A stretch of DNA of 64,000 nt from Symbiodinium natans (Eukaryota > Sar > Dinophyceae > Suessiales > Symbiodiniaceae). Made by a program: the position numbers and the translations under genes. Shown here one piece after another: positions 1 to 9,189 of the stretch (the first letter of the stretch is position 1; the number at the start of each line of letters is the position of its first letter). The stretch lies in NCBI GenBank assembly GCA_905221605.1, contig CAJNDS010000228.1, positions 1 through 64,000 of the forward strand, written 5' to 3'. Below the pieces are notes generated by a model, which worked only from the letters and a program-made list of their open reading frames with translations, had not been told where the DNA came from and did not search any database.

Positions 1-266
1 AAAGTGGCCTGCTGGGCTTGGCCTGCTGGATTGCCCTGAGGCTGGGCTGCCTGCTGGGCTTGGCCCTGCAGAGTGGCCTGCTGGGCTTGGCCTGCTGGAT
101 TGCCCTGAGGCTGGGCTGCCTGCTGGGCTTGGCCCTGCAGAGTGGCCTGCTGGGATTGGCCTGCCTGGTGTAAACCTGGAAAGACCTGCGGCTGAGGCTG
201 GTCTGCAGGCGGTGGCCCTGGTGGTGGTGGTGGTGGTGGTGCTGGTGGTGGAGGATTGCCCCCATC
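1..266 (-). CDS. Pro/Gln-rich exon truncated by the window edge
   Basis: This stretch is open on the minus strand from a likely acceptor (TTCAG|GATGG at 266) to base 1. It encodes a polyproline run (about residues 5-17) followed by Gln/Ala/Gly-rich repeats with the 23-residue period of the underlying 69-bp tandem repeat. It is probably the most C-terminal visible exon of the gene to its right. Low-complexity sequence like this gives no functional clue. Confidence 0.55.
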
Positions 267-2996
267 CTGAAGGACTGTGGGTATTCATGAATAAAATTAA
301 AATACATTGATTCCGAATGAGATGTAAAATTGATTGAAGCAGATTGTGTCATGCTGGTCCTGGCCGTCGTCCTCGTCAGAAGTCTCCGCCAGAAGCTGTG
401 GGATTTCATCCGTGTCTTGGCTGAGACAGTCATGTGTTCTGCACGTCAATGTCAATGTGGGCACATGCACGGCTGCTTGCCTCCAAGAGTCAGAGACGGT
501 CTGAGAGTGTCCTGCAGTATTGGACTATGATGTTCTCGGGCCATGACCACCACCGCGTCCGTCGTACTTGAAACTGTAAAGCTGGACTCCTGTCATAGTC
601 AAGGAGCACTTGACCTTAGTTCTGAAAGAGTCGCCGCCAGGGTGTAGGGTTCGGGTTTGGGACGGTTTGGGGTGTAGGGCTGGGAAACTACACTACTGAG
701 GACAGATGCAGATCAGTTCAGGCAAAGGGCACAGCAGCATGTCAAGAAGGGCCATGCAGTACTGGCGGCCACGAAATGATTGCCAATAAAGGGCAAGATA
801 GGCCTGAGTTGTCAGCAACTTGCTTGCCCACCAGTCTCTTTGTATCTTATCAAGCTGTGAACATTAATGATTGAATAATAATAAGCTGAGCTGCCGCATA
901 GGCTGGTGCGTCGACTCGAAGATAGCCAAAAATCCAAAAGGCTTCAGGAGAGTCCCGCTGAACAGCTTGCATCACCTAAGCTAAGAGCAGAAACCATGCC
1001 AACATTCACATGCAACTGGCCCAAGAGTGTGTGACTTATTTGCCTGGCCAGGCGCTGTCTGATTGGCCAGCTGCAGCTCCAGTTGCTCAACTACCAAGGG
1101 CGGGAATATGTTGCTTGCAGTGACCTAACATTAAGACAGTCTTCATGGATGCATGGTGGGATGTGCAGTGAGTGGCTGGCCTTCATCTGGAGGCAACTGC
1201 GGCGGCGCATCATCGGTCTGCTGCCCGATGATGCGGAATTCAAACACATCTCCACGTTCCACCATGGCTGCTACGGATTGGCCCAATCTGGATTGGGCAA
1301 TTATGATTATAGTTAGTTCTTAGTTAGTCAATTGTCCATGTCACGAAGTGATGACGACACTCAATTCATCCTACCACAATGTCTCATTGTCTGGGCTCAT
1401 GCTTCAGTGCTTGACTTGCAAGTATGACATCGTACAATGACACTGGTGTCTGTTGAGGCAAGAGTGGCCTTGAAATATCAGGCAGCTCATACGAGATTGG
1501 CCAACAACAATCAATCAATCTCAACACAGGGAAGAGTCACAAAGAACGGAGCATGTCTTGCATCCAGGCCTGTGGTGCGTCTGCAGCTTCACAGCAGCCG
1601 AAGGCAGCCAGAGGGCAACCTCAAACGGAGTTGAGTCATGTCAGTCTCTCACAGTCACATGAACGAAGTTGCATTCATGAATAAGACAGAGCTGGCAACG
1701 GTGATGACAAACTAGCAGCAACGCTTTTTTTTCCGGAACAGCAATGTCTGAATTGGCCCCAGTGCTGGTGGTCTGTCTCACCGGTAGCCCTTCATGATTT
1801 GCCGGAAGTCTGTGTCTGCCTCGTGCTCCCAGACATTGACCAGGCCGAGCTCCAGATCTCAGTTCCATGAAGCAGAATTCAAAGTGAGTTTATAATTATT
1901 AATACCTTAAAAAATGGGCATCACAGCATTTTAGTTTAGTAAGAAAAAAGCTGCAGGCCAGCTGCGGTAGCGCTGCAACTCCTTCCGCAAGTGCGAAAGG
2001 TGCACTCCTTCAGGTTGGCCCCAAACATTGACCCCAGGATGGCGACCGGCACTCTGCTGGGCCACGGCCAGTCTGTTCCCTGAGTTGCTTGCTGACATAT
2101 CAGCACATGCAAATTTTTGGTCATCACCCTAGCACTGACTGATCATGAGGTTCAAGTGCAACCTGAAAGCTGACCAACTTGTGGACAAAATTGTTGGCGC
2201 TCATGGTGCCCATGTCAGAGTGCTTGGCCAGAATGAGGTGCATGACCATATTGGCCTCTGGGAGATCGTGGAGTGCCCAGTATCCTGGCTCAGTGATCAA
2301 TGAATATTTGGTCACTGTCAACACTTCATTCACACACGCATCACAACAATGCAACTGTTGAATTGGCATGGTGCAAGCTGAGTGTCCTTGTGGATTGGCC
2401 TGCCGGAAATGCTTTCTGATCTCCTTATCCAGCTTGGCCCTGGCCTCCTCTCGAAGCTGGCCCAGGCCTGGCAAACCCAATCCAGTGAAGTCACTCTCTC
2501 ATTATATATATATATTGATTTAATTATATTATATATATATATATATTATTGAATTCTGAATGCTGAATTGTCTTACCCATACACTGACAGCAGCAAAGAA
2601 AACCTGGCCTTTGGGCTCCGCAGCTTGAGTGGCCTTTTCCTGGGGTGGCCCGGACGGAGGGCTGCGATCGGTCTGAATGGCCACGGGAAGGCGCCCATGG
2701 GCCGTTCTTCTTTCTGCAGCTGCCTTGTACTCAGCAGCCGCAGCCTCATCGTCCAGAGTGGCCTGGGTCTGGCCCTGAGCCTTGGTCTGGCCGTCAGCAT
2801 TGGCCTGGGCCTGGGCCTCAGCATTGGCCTGGGCCTGAGAGGCCTGGGGTTGAGAGGCCTGAGCCTGGTCCGCCCCAGGTGTCTCCTGCATCTTGGCCAA
2901 AGACAGATAAAACGCTAAGCTGCTGTCTGTCTGATTGGCCTTGAGCCCACAGCAGCAAGATGTGATAGAGTGGCGGTGGTCAGAGCAGACACAGCA
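1..2996 (-). CDS. Unidentified multi-exon gene, left part runs off the window
   Basis: I do not recognise the product. On the minus strand a series of open, GC3-rich islands is separated by AT-richer non-coding DNA with AG acceptors and GC/GT donors. Best exons: 2940-2996 (19 codons, Cys-rich, CCVCSDHRHS...), 2577-2885 (103 codons, Q/A-rich), 2400-2456 (LREEARAKLDKEIRKHFRQ). Further open islands lie near 2130-2330 (DLPEANMVMHLILAKHSD), 1955-2092 (GVNVWGQPEGVHLSHLRKEL), 1795-1860 (LVNVWEHEADTDFRQIMKGY), 1560-1640, 1395-1510, 1150-1290 (MVERGDVFEFRIIGQQTDD), 1045-1095, 870-980 (VMQAVQRDSPEAFWIFGYLR), 720-830 (AYLALYWQSFRGRQYCMALL), 540-620 (TMTGVQLYSFKYDGRGGG), 335-420 (acidic) and 1-266. The first three exons are all phase 0, so they join in frame. 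The rest of the chain is not proved and could be more than one gene. Codon content and splice-like borders make coding status fairly safe. Confidence 0.6.
4..165. repeat. 69-bp in-frame tandem repeat
   Basis: The motif GTGGCCTGCTGGG recurs at 4, 73 and 142, a period of exactly 69 bp (23 codons). The first two units are nearly identical and the third diverges at its end. The period keeps the minus-strand reading frame, so copy number could change without breaking the protein. The left end is cut by the window. Confidence 0.8.
2508..2552. repeat. AT dinucleotide microsatellite
   Basis: Two runs of (TA)n separated by TTGATTTAATTATAT lie just downstream, in gene direction, of the exon ending at 2577. 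They are probably intronic. Confidence 0.8.
2577..2885 (-). CDS. Q/A-rich exon of the unidentified left gene
   Basis: A 309-bp exon of exactly 103 codons, bounded by GATGCAG|GAGAC at 2885 and a canonical GTATGG|GTAAGA donor at 2577, phase 0 at both ends. It starts with a run of Gln-Ala pairs, passes through an acidic/alanine segment and ends in a Pro/Thr-rich part. The upstream exon 2940-2996 joins it in frame. Confidence 0.65.
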
Positions 2997-3671
2997 CTTT
3001 GCAGACAATCCGAATCAACCAACCACGCTCAGAAAATGCAAATGCTTAGACAGAGGTCCCGGCAGAAGTGGCCGCTGGTGATTGGCTGCTAGCGAGGACC
3101 TGACGCACAGGGACGCGACCCAACAGCGTACTGCGAATTTAGAAACATCATTAATGCTCAAACACTTCAGACTTCACTACAGCATGCGATAGAATGACCA
3201 AACACTTGACTGACCGAGCAAGGCTCCAGGCAAGGGAAAGGCCTGCACCTCCTGCAGCAGCAGCCAATGTCCTGCACCGGGAGGAAGTTTTTAGGCAAGT
3301 GGTGGATTCCAATGGTTCTGAGACCCAACCCTGGGCACCAGGTGGAAAGGCCTGTGCTACAGGGGCATTCTTAGCTATGTATGATTATTGTAGTTATGTT
3401 GAATGCAATTCAATCATAAATCAAACTAGACTGGAAAGCCTGGATTGCTAAACCTTATCCCTAAGTACTAAGTTTAGCAGGACGCATTCTCTCTTTTTTT
3501 CAAAGCAGCTCTGGAGCAGGCTCACCTTCTGGCGTGCAAAAAAGGCTGAAGCACGGACTGGCCCATCCATAAAGGAGTGTCAAGAAAGGTGTATTACGTC
3601 AACATGATATGATATCCTAGAAATTTGGAGCAGAACCAAATTGAGGATTTAAAGATAGAACCCACACTGCT
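2997..3671. other. Interval between the two left genes, possible small exons
   Basis: No gene can be assigned. Minus-strand open islands near 3048-3102 (ends in TAA) and 3525-3575 have splice-like borders and could be exons, but they are short. A plus-strand open frame at 3194-3451 has no supporting features. Confidence 0.3.
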
Positions 3672-5255
3672 CTATGGATTGGACCTTCTTTTTGGCCTGG
3701 CAGGACCAGCAGAAGCCGAACTGGCCGCAGCTGCCTTGGCCTTCTTATTCTTCTTCTTGGCCTTCTTCTTCTGACTGGCCTTCTTCTGATTGGCCTTGCC
3801 CTTTTTGGGCTTGGCCTTCTTTGATGACGAAGACGAGGAGCTTGAAGAAGATTGGCCAGAAGAAATAGAAGCAGGTACCGGACGGCCACGGCCAGCAGCA
3901 TCAGACCTCAAGGCGGCCCTTGTCGCTGCCTGGAATGCCCTGGCCTCAGCTTTGGCCTGGTCTCTCTCCAGTCTGGCCTCACGAGCCTGCGTTGGCCAGA
4001 GTGAATGTTGAAAGATAAACAACTCACATATACAGGGTTGGGCTTATTTACTAGACTAGTTTACAAAGGATGAAGCAACAAATTGTCCGCCTTGCCTCCA
4101 GGTTGGCGTGGGCCGTCTGATTGGCCACGGCCCTGCGATGGCCCTCCACCCGCTTGTCCTCTGCAGCCTTGTGCTCAATGACGCCCTTATGCCTTCAATG
4201 CAACACAATCTTCAATTTGAACTTACTAACTTAAATTCTTAACTAAATAAAAATGAATCAAAAGTATAATCTAAAAAACGTGTGCGACCCTGACTTTCAA
4301 GATCAGTTCCATGGATTGCTGTACTGTAGAGAACAATTCTGCCCAGACCGACCAAGGAGCAGGAAGTCCGTGGCCATCTGGACCAGGTTGTCATGATTGG
4401 GCACATGGACGTGAATGATGGGCTGGACAACTGCAGGGGCTGCAAAAGGAGTTGCCCAGGCAGAAGAAGCAGGCTCAGAAGCAGGAGGGACCGCAGCGTG
4501 TGGATGCCCTTGTGGAGGGCCCGCAGCATCTGGCTGCACGTGTGCAGAAGCCGCAGCGTGCGGTCCTGGAGGCGTTGGAACCTGTCTCTGAGGGAAGGGA
4601 ACCGGTGGACACCGATTCTGTTGCGGCAGCACGAATGGCTGCTGTGGGGCCTGGTGAGGGGCTGGGGCCTGGTGAGGGGCTGGAGCTTGGTGAGGGGCCG
4701 GGGCCTGGTGAGGGGCTGGAGCTTGGTGAGGGGCCGGGGCCTGCTCAGGGGCTGGGGTTTCAGGTGCCCTTTCATGCAGTGAATGGCCCGGCATGGGTTC
4801 CTGGCCTGGTGGGGCTGGTTGCTCCGGAGGGGCCGCTGGGGGCCAAGGTGCTCCTGGATGCGCAGGCTCGGGAGGAGGGATTGGCCCAGCAGCCTTGGAG
4901 GTGGCTCCAGACCTTTCAAGCCTGCCATCTTGATTGGCCTTGGCCTTGGCCTTGGCCTTGGCCTTCTTGCCTGCCTTGGCCTTGGCTGCCTTGGCCTCGT
5001 CCCTTTTCTGCTTCCTCTCGGACTCCAGATTGTCCGGGCCGCCACCCCAACGTTTGAAATATCTGCGATCGGCCTCTTCTTCCTTAGCAGCTGAGGGAAA
5101 AATGTCACTGGTGGTGATGGACAACAGTAAATAAAAGTAATAACAATCAATCATAAGACCAAAAAGTATGATGCAAAACCTCATCACCAAGAAACTCCAA
5201 GATTCTCCAAATCGCGCTTGTACTCAGAATTCTTGCCCTTGCGCTTGCCACCCAT
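3672..5255 (-). CDS. Basic, low-complexity protein, four exons
   Basis: Function unknown. The start is an ATG at 5255 with an AG just upstream (CCCCCAG), a plausible spliced-leader acceptor. Proposed exons: 5186-5255 (MGGKRKGKNSEYKRDLENLG), 4349-5090, 4096-4192, 3672-3986 ending in TAG. Phases agree if the first donor is GA; the other donors are GT (4348) and GC (4095). The product would be about 407 residues: a basic Lys/Ala segment, a long Pro/Ala/His/Gln region with APAPHQ repeats, a charged helix-like stretch, a polyserine run and a final Lys-rich, Ala/Ser tail. This composition suggests a nuclear or RNA-associated protein, but that is only inference. The first donor and the possible continuation past the stop through a GC donor are the weak points. 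Confidence 0.6.
4638..4755. repeat. 18-bp tandem repeat coding for APAPHQ units
   Basis: On the plus strand the unit GGTGAGGGGCTGGGGCCT and its variants repeat about six times. On the minus strand this gives a hexapeptide repeat in the second exon of the gene at 3672-5255. Confidence 0.75.
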
Positions 5256-6512
5256 GGCTCCACAGCGCTGGGGGCTTCGTGGTGCAATTAAATGTTTTGG
5301 GTTAGAACAAAGCAGCTGGATTAACTAACTAGTATCATTATTATTGGTAAGTGAGAGAGACCCCTTCATGCTAGGATTGGCTGCAGCATAGTTCCATTGC
5401 TATCTCCATCATTATCTTGTGCACTGGCAGCTGCATAGTATAGAGGTTGGCTCAGGAGGGAATTAGGTTTAGGGTTTAGGGTTTTGGGTTTAAGTAGGGT
5501 TCAGGGTTTACAGTTTAGGGTGTAGGGTGTAGGGTTTAGGGTTAGGGTTTAGGGTTTTGGGTTCTGGGTTTAGGGTTTCGGGCTTCAGTAGGGTTTAGGG
5601 CTTAGGGTTTAGGGTTTAGGGTTGAGGGTTTAGGGTTTGGGGTTTCAGGTTTAGGGTTCTGGTTTAGGGTCTAGAGCTTGGGCTTCGGGTTTAGGGTTTT
5701 CGGGTTTAGGTAGGTTTAGGGTTTAGGGTTGAAGGCTAAAGGGTTTAGGGTTCAAGGTTTAGGGTTTATCCCCTGCCCAGCCCTCTCCCCAGTGTCCTTG
5801 GAGTGGCCCTGGTCGCTGCCAGTAGAGCCACGAGCCTGGGCGAATTTTAGGGGGAGGGGCAGGGGAAAGGGGAGGGGGTAAAGGGAGGTGGTGCTGGAGA
5901 GTGACTGCCTATACTATACTATTATACATATTATACTGATTGTCACGTCATCATGAAGAGTTTAGGGTGTAGGGTTTGGGGTTTAGGGATTTGGGTTCAG
6001 GGATTTGGGTTCAGGGTTTGGGATTTTGGGTTAGGGTGGGGGACTGCCTATACTATACTATTATTATACATATTATACTGATTGTCATGTCATCATGAAG
6101 AGTTTAGGGTTTAGGGTTTGGGGTTTAGGGATTTGGGTTCAGGGATTTGGGTTCAGGGTTTGGGATTTTGGGTCAGGGTGGGGCCTGGGATTGTTGGGAG
6201 GAAGACCTGAACCAACAACCTGGAATTTGATTGCCCTCAACCCTGCTTGCACAAAAAATCAAAGTCCCCCAACATCAAATCCCTCAGTGAAACTTAGTCT
6301 ATCCTGAGTGGCCCCTTAACTATCTAAGACGCTGGTTTGGGGAATGCCATACTGCTGTTGGCCATAACGTGTCGTGTGTGAGAGATGCCTATGCCGATTG
6401 GCCTATAATAATCTAACAGTAGATTAGATGATGAATTGAAGTTGAGTGACTTACTTAAGTTTTCAGGGTTGTGGAGCTGGAGTGGCCTTACTGGGCAGGG
6501 AGGGCTGTTTTT
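5256..6512. repeat. Degenerate TTTAGGG field with a 140-bp duplication
   Basis: No gene is visible. From 5460 to 5770 the sequence is an irregular mixture of TTTAGGG and variants (TTTTGGG, TTCAGGG, TGTAGGG). A block containing CTATACTATTATACATATT and a following repeat stretch occurs at about 5908-6045 and again at 6049-6180, a tandem duplication. The first 200 bases are the upstream region of the gene starting at 5255. Confidence 0.7.
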
Positions 6513-6727
6513 CGCGACCTGACGGTCGCGGCGTCCTGACGGACGACTTCTAATCTAAACTAAAGTACGACCTGGCGGTCGCAGCGTCCTGACGGACGTC
6601 TTCTGAACACGACCTGACGGTCGCGGCGTCCTAACGGACGACTTCTAAACACGACCTGACGGTCGTGGCGTCCTAACGGACGACTTCTAGACACGACCTG
6701 ACGGTCGTGGCGTCCTGACGGACGACT
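6513..6727. repeat. Tandem array of paired mini-hairpins
   Basis: Five units of about 42 bp (the first spacing is about 52) each hold two inverted repeats: CGACC-TGAC-GGTCG and CGTCC-TGAC-GGACG. In the first unit the first stem extends to seven pairs (CGCGACC/GGTCGCG). Several third-unit and fourth-unit changes alter stems or loops, so pairing is not perfectly conserved. There are no flanking TTTAGGG copies inside the array. Confidence 0.85.
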
Positions 6728-6759
6728 TTTCCCTAAACCCTAAACCCTAACCCCTAAGC

Positions 6760-7175
6760 CCTAAACCCAAACCCTTTCCCAAGATTGGCCAGGGCCCCTG
6801 CTGAGTGGCCTGAAATGGCCAAGGTTGCAGTCCAGGCAGAAGGTCACCAGGGCGGCCAACAGGATGCAATGGCAATGTTGGATGTCAAGGAGGATTGTCC
6901 AGGGGAGGGGCTTTCTGGTAGAATAGGGATTGACGGGTTTTGTAGTTTGGAAGGGCCTGGGGCAGGATTGAGGTTGGATTGGCCTGAGTCCAAAGTTGCA
7001 GCACAAAAAACTCTCAACTCAACCTGGAATGGCCTCAAAACCAATCAAACAAAACTCCCACAAAACGTCCTGTTTACTATTAGATTGGCAGTGGTCTCGT
7101 TAGGGTTTAGGCTCTATGTGCAGTTTCAAACATATTATATTCATTTTTACACGCATTTTGGAGCTGCGGTTTAGG
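6760..7175. other. Open island, strand unresolved
   Basis: Both strands have open frames across 6785-7070. The plus frame gives a 129-residue protein with an acidic/alanine start; the minus frames are shorter but the neighbouring genes are all minus. No family is recognised. It may be an exon of the gene starting at 5255 or a decoy. Confidence 0.25.
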
Positions 7176-7316
7176 GTGTCCGGTTAAACGCGCCTCCCAA
7201 GTGAATTGTTGGGCCGTCCTGCCCCCCCCCCCCCTCCTTGGATCTCTGAGATCTGCTCCTTGACATTGAAACTATATTTATGTATCATGTATCTTTATGC
7301 TTTAACTTTAGGGTTT

Positions 7317-7700
7317 AGGGTTTAGGGCTTATATATATATATTTATATTAGTATATGAAAATAAAATAATATTCAAAATTAAAATATTAATATATTAATA
7401 ATTTTGATATATCAATCAATCTATACACATATAGTGATTTATTTCTTCTAAATAATCTTCTTTACTAAATTATTGATTGTTATTATCATTATTATATTAT
7501 CTTTGTTAATTATGATTATTAATTACTACATTTATTGGTGTATATATATATATATTATACAATAATAAATAAATAAATAAATATATATATATATTATATA
7601 TTATATAATTATATATTAATATATGTTCTTATTTCTTATTATTAATTAATATTATTAATAAGTATGATGATTATTATTATTAATATTATTATGGATAATA
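7317..7700. other. AT-rich island
   Basis: About 380 bp of very AT-rich sequence with (TA)n, (AATA)n and ATTATT runs, in sharp contrast to the GC-rich surroundings. No open frame or RNA gene is seen. Confidence 0.8.
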
Positions 7701-7743
7701 TGACCAGGGGGGGTTATGCGAACCCCCGGGGGGTTATGCGAAC

Positions 7744-8608
7744 CTTATGTGGGGGTGCGGCAGCTGCCTGGTCAAACTCTTCCCCCCTCCCATCTGGCCC
7801 TGAATTAAGGGCCCACACATCAGAACCCCGGTAAGGGACCCTAAACCCTAAACCCTAAACCCTAAACCCTAAACCCTAAACCCTAAACCCTAAACCCTAA
7901 ACCCTAAACCCTCTATCTCTTTGCCTCTGAGCCCTAAACCCCTAACCCTAAAATCCTAAACCCTGTAGACCCCCAAACCCCGTAACTCATCTAAAGCCTC
8001 AACCTTAAGCCCTAGTGGGGGCGTATGTCTTAAACCCTAAACCCCTAGCCGCCGCACCCTAAACCAGCGCAATGAGAATAACTAGACAAGTTGTCTAGAG
8101 TTGGAGGTGACATGTAAACCCTAAACCCTAAACCCTAAACCCTAAACCCTAAACCCAAAAAACATTCCACAAGGCGGCCAGCGGAGGGACTGGTGATGAA
8201 GGTGGCAAGATCATCCGCATAAACCCACGTCCTGAACAGCCTGAGCGTCAACATCATCAAGGCCAGGTTCGCCCTAAACCCTAAACCCTAAACCCTAAAC
8301 CCTAAACCCTAAACCCTAAACCCTAAACCCTAAACCCTAAACCCTAAACCCAATGCGAGGCATCGCCTCCTGCAGGATTGCCGATCCCGTCGCGCCAAGA
8401 CCTTGCCAAAAAGGATGCTGAAGATGACATCCGCCAGAGTTCCGCCTGGCCTCGTACCGCGATGGGTCTCGGGGAGCTGATCGTCATTGGCCAAGACAAA
8501 CCACGTGTTAGAGTGAAGTTCTCTGGCAATCTCCTGAAACAGCGGCGCAGCAGGTTGTGCCGCGAGGACAGGCTCTTCCGCCACATACGACTGCAGCTGC
8601 TGCAGGTC
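7744..8608 (-). CDS. LINE-type reverse transcriptase exons (partial)
   Basis: Three phase-consistent minus-strand exons: 8394-8608, 8179-8240 and 7744-7799. The first carries HRGTRPGGTLADVIFSILF, matching the conserved RGxRPGDPLS/A-type segment of non-LTR reverse transcriptases. The second carries WVYADDLATF, with the YADD catalytic box. Donors are GC, GC and GT. The intron between exons 1 and 2 is mostly a pure TTTAGGG array. The N-terminal fingers and any endonuclease domain are not seen, and no stop codon is placed after 7744. It is either a fragment of a LINE captured into a spliced transcript or part of a larger gene. The GH3 gene just upstream could even splice into it in phase. Confidence 0.65.
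8277..8352. repeat. Pure CCCTAAA array inside the RT gene intron
   Basis: About ten perfect CCCTAAA units between two reverse-transcriptase exons. It is flanked on both sides by unique sequence that is open but spliced out in the phase-consistent model. Confidence 0.85.
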
Positions 8609-9189
8609 CTCCGTGCTCTACCGCAAGGGGCGTGCGATTTCCGGGATGGACTTCTCGGAAAGGACCGGATACCGCGAACGAAATTGGAAGCCTAAACTCC
8701 TAAAGCCACACCCATGATAACCCTAAACCCTACTCCGGAAACCCTAAAGCCTAAACCTACACCCTGACCCAAGGAAACCCACAAAACCCTGCAAACCTTA
8801 CAAGCCCTAAACCCCAGAGCCTAAAGCTTAAACCGCATAAGCCCTTTAAAGAACCGGCAAACCCTTTAAACCCTTAAAGCCCTACAGCCCTAAAACACCC
8901 TGCAGGAAGAAGAAGTCCTGTAAAACCTCAACCCGAGCTTGAAAGACCCATCTTGGGAGGTTCCCCCTTATACTAAGTGTCCTTTTTATTCTTAGTTGCT
9001 GAGTTCATAAGCCTCAAAAAAAGTGTACACTTTCAGTTCTATAGGGGATTATAGATCCCAAAAAGGCGTAAAGTGTACCCACTCAGCCACTAAGGGATTG
9101 TGCCCCTACTCTAATCCCTATGTAGGACTGTCAGTTTGGGGTTTAGGGTTTAGGGTTTAGGGTTTAGGGTTTAGGGTTTAGGGTTTCCC

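Noticed and set aside
4239-5150. 303-residue minus open frame KKRPIADISNVGVAA...
   Set aside because: It overlaps the charged KEEEADRRYFKRW frame, which has better coding character and splice agreement.
6513-6727. CRISPR array
   Set aside because: Units are contiguous with no unique spacers, and the host is eukaryotic.
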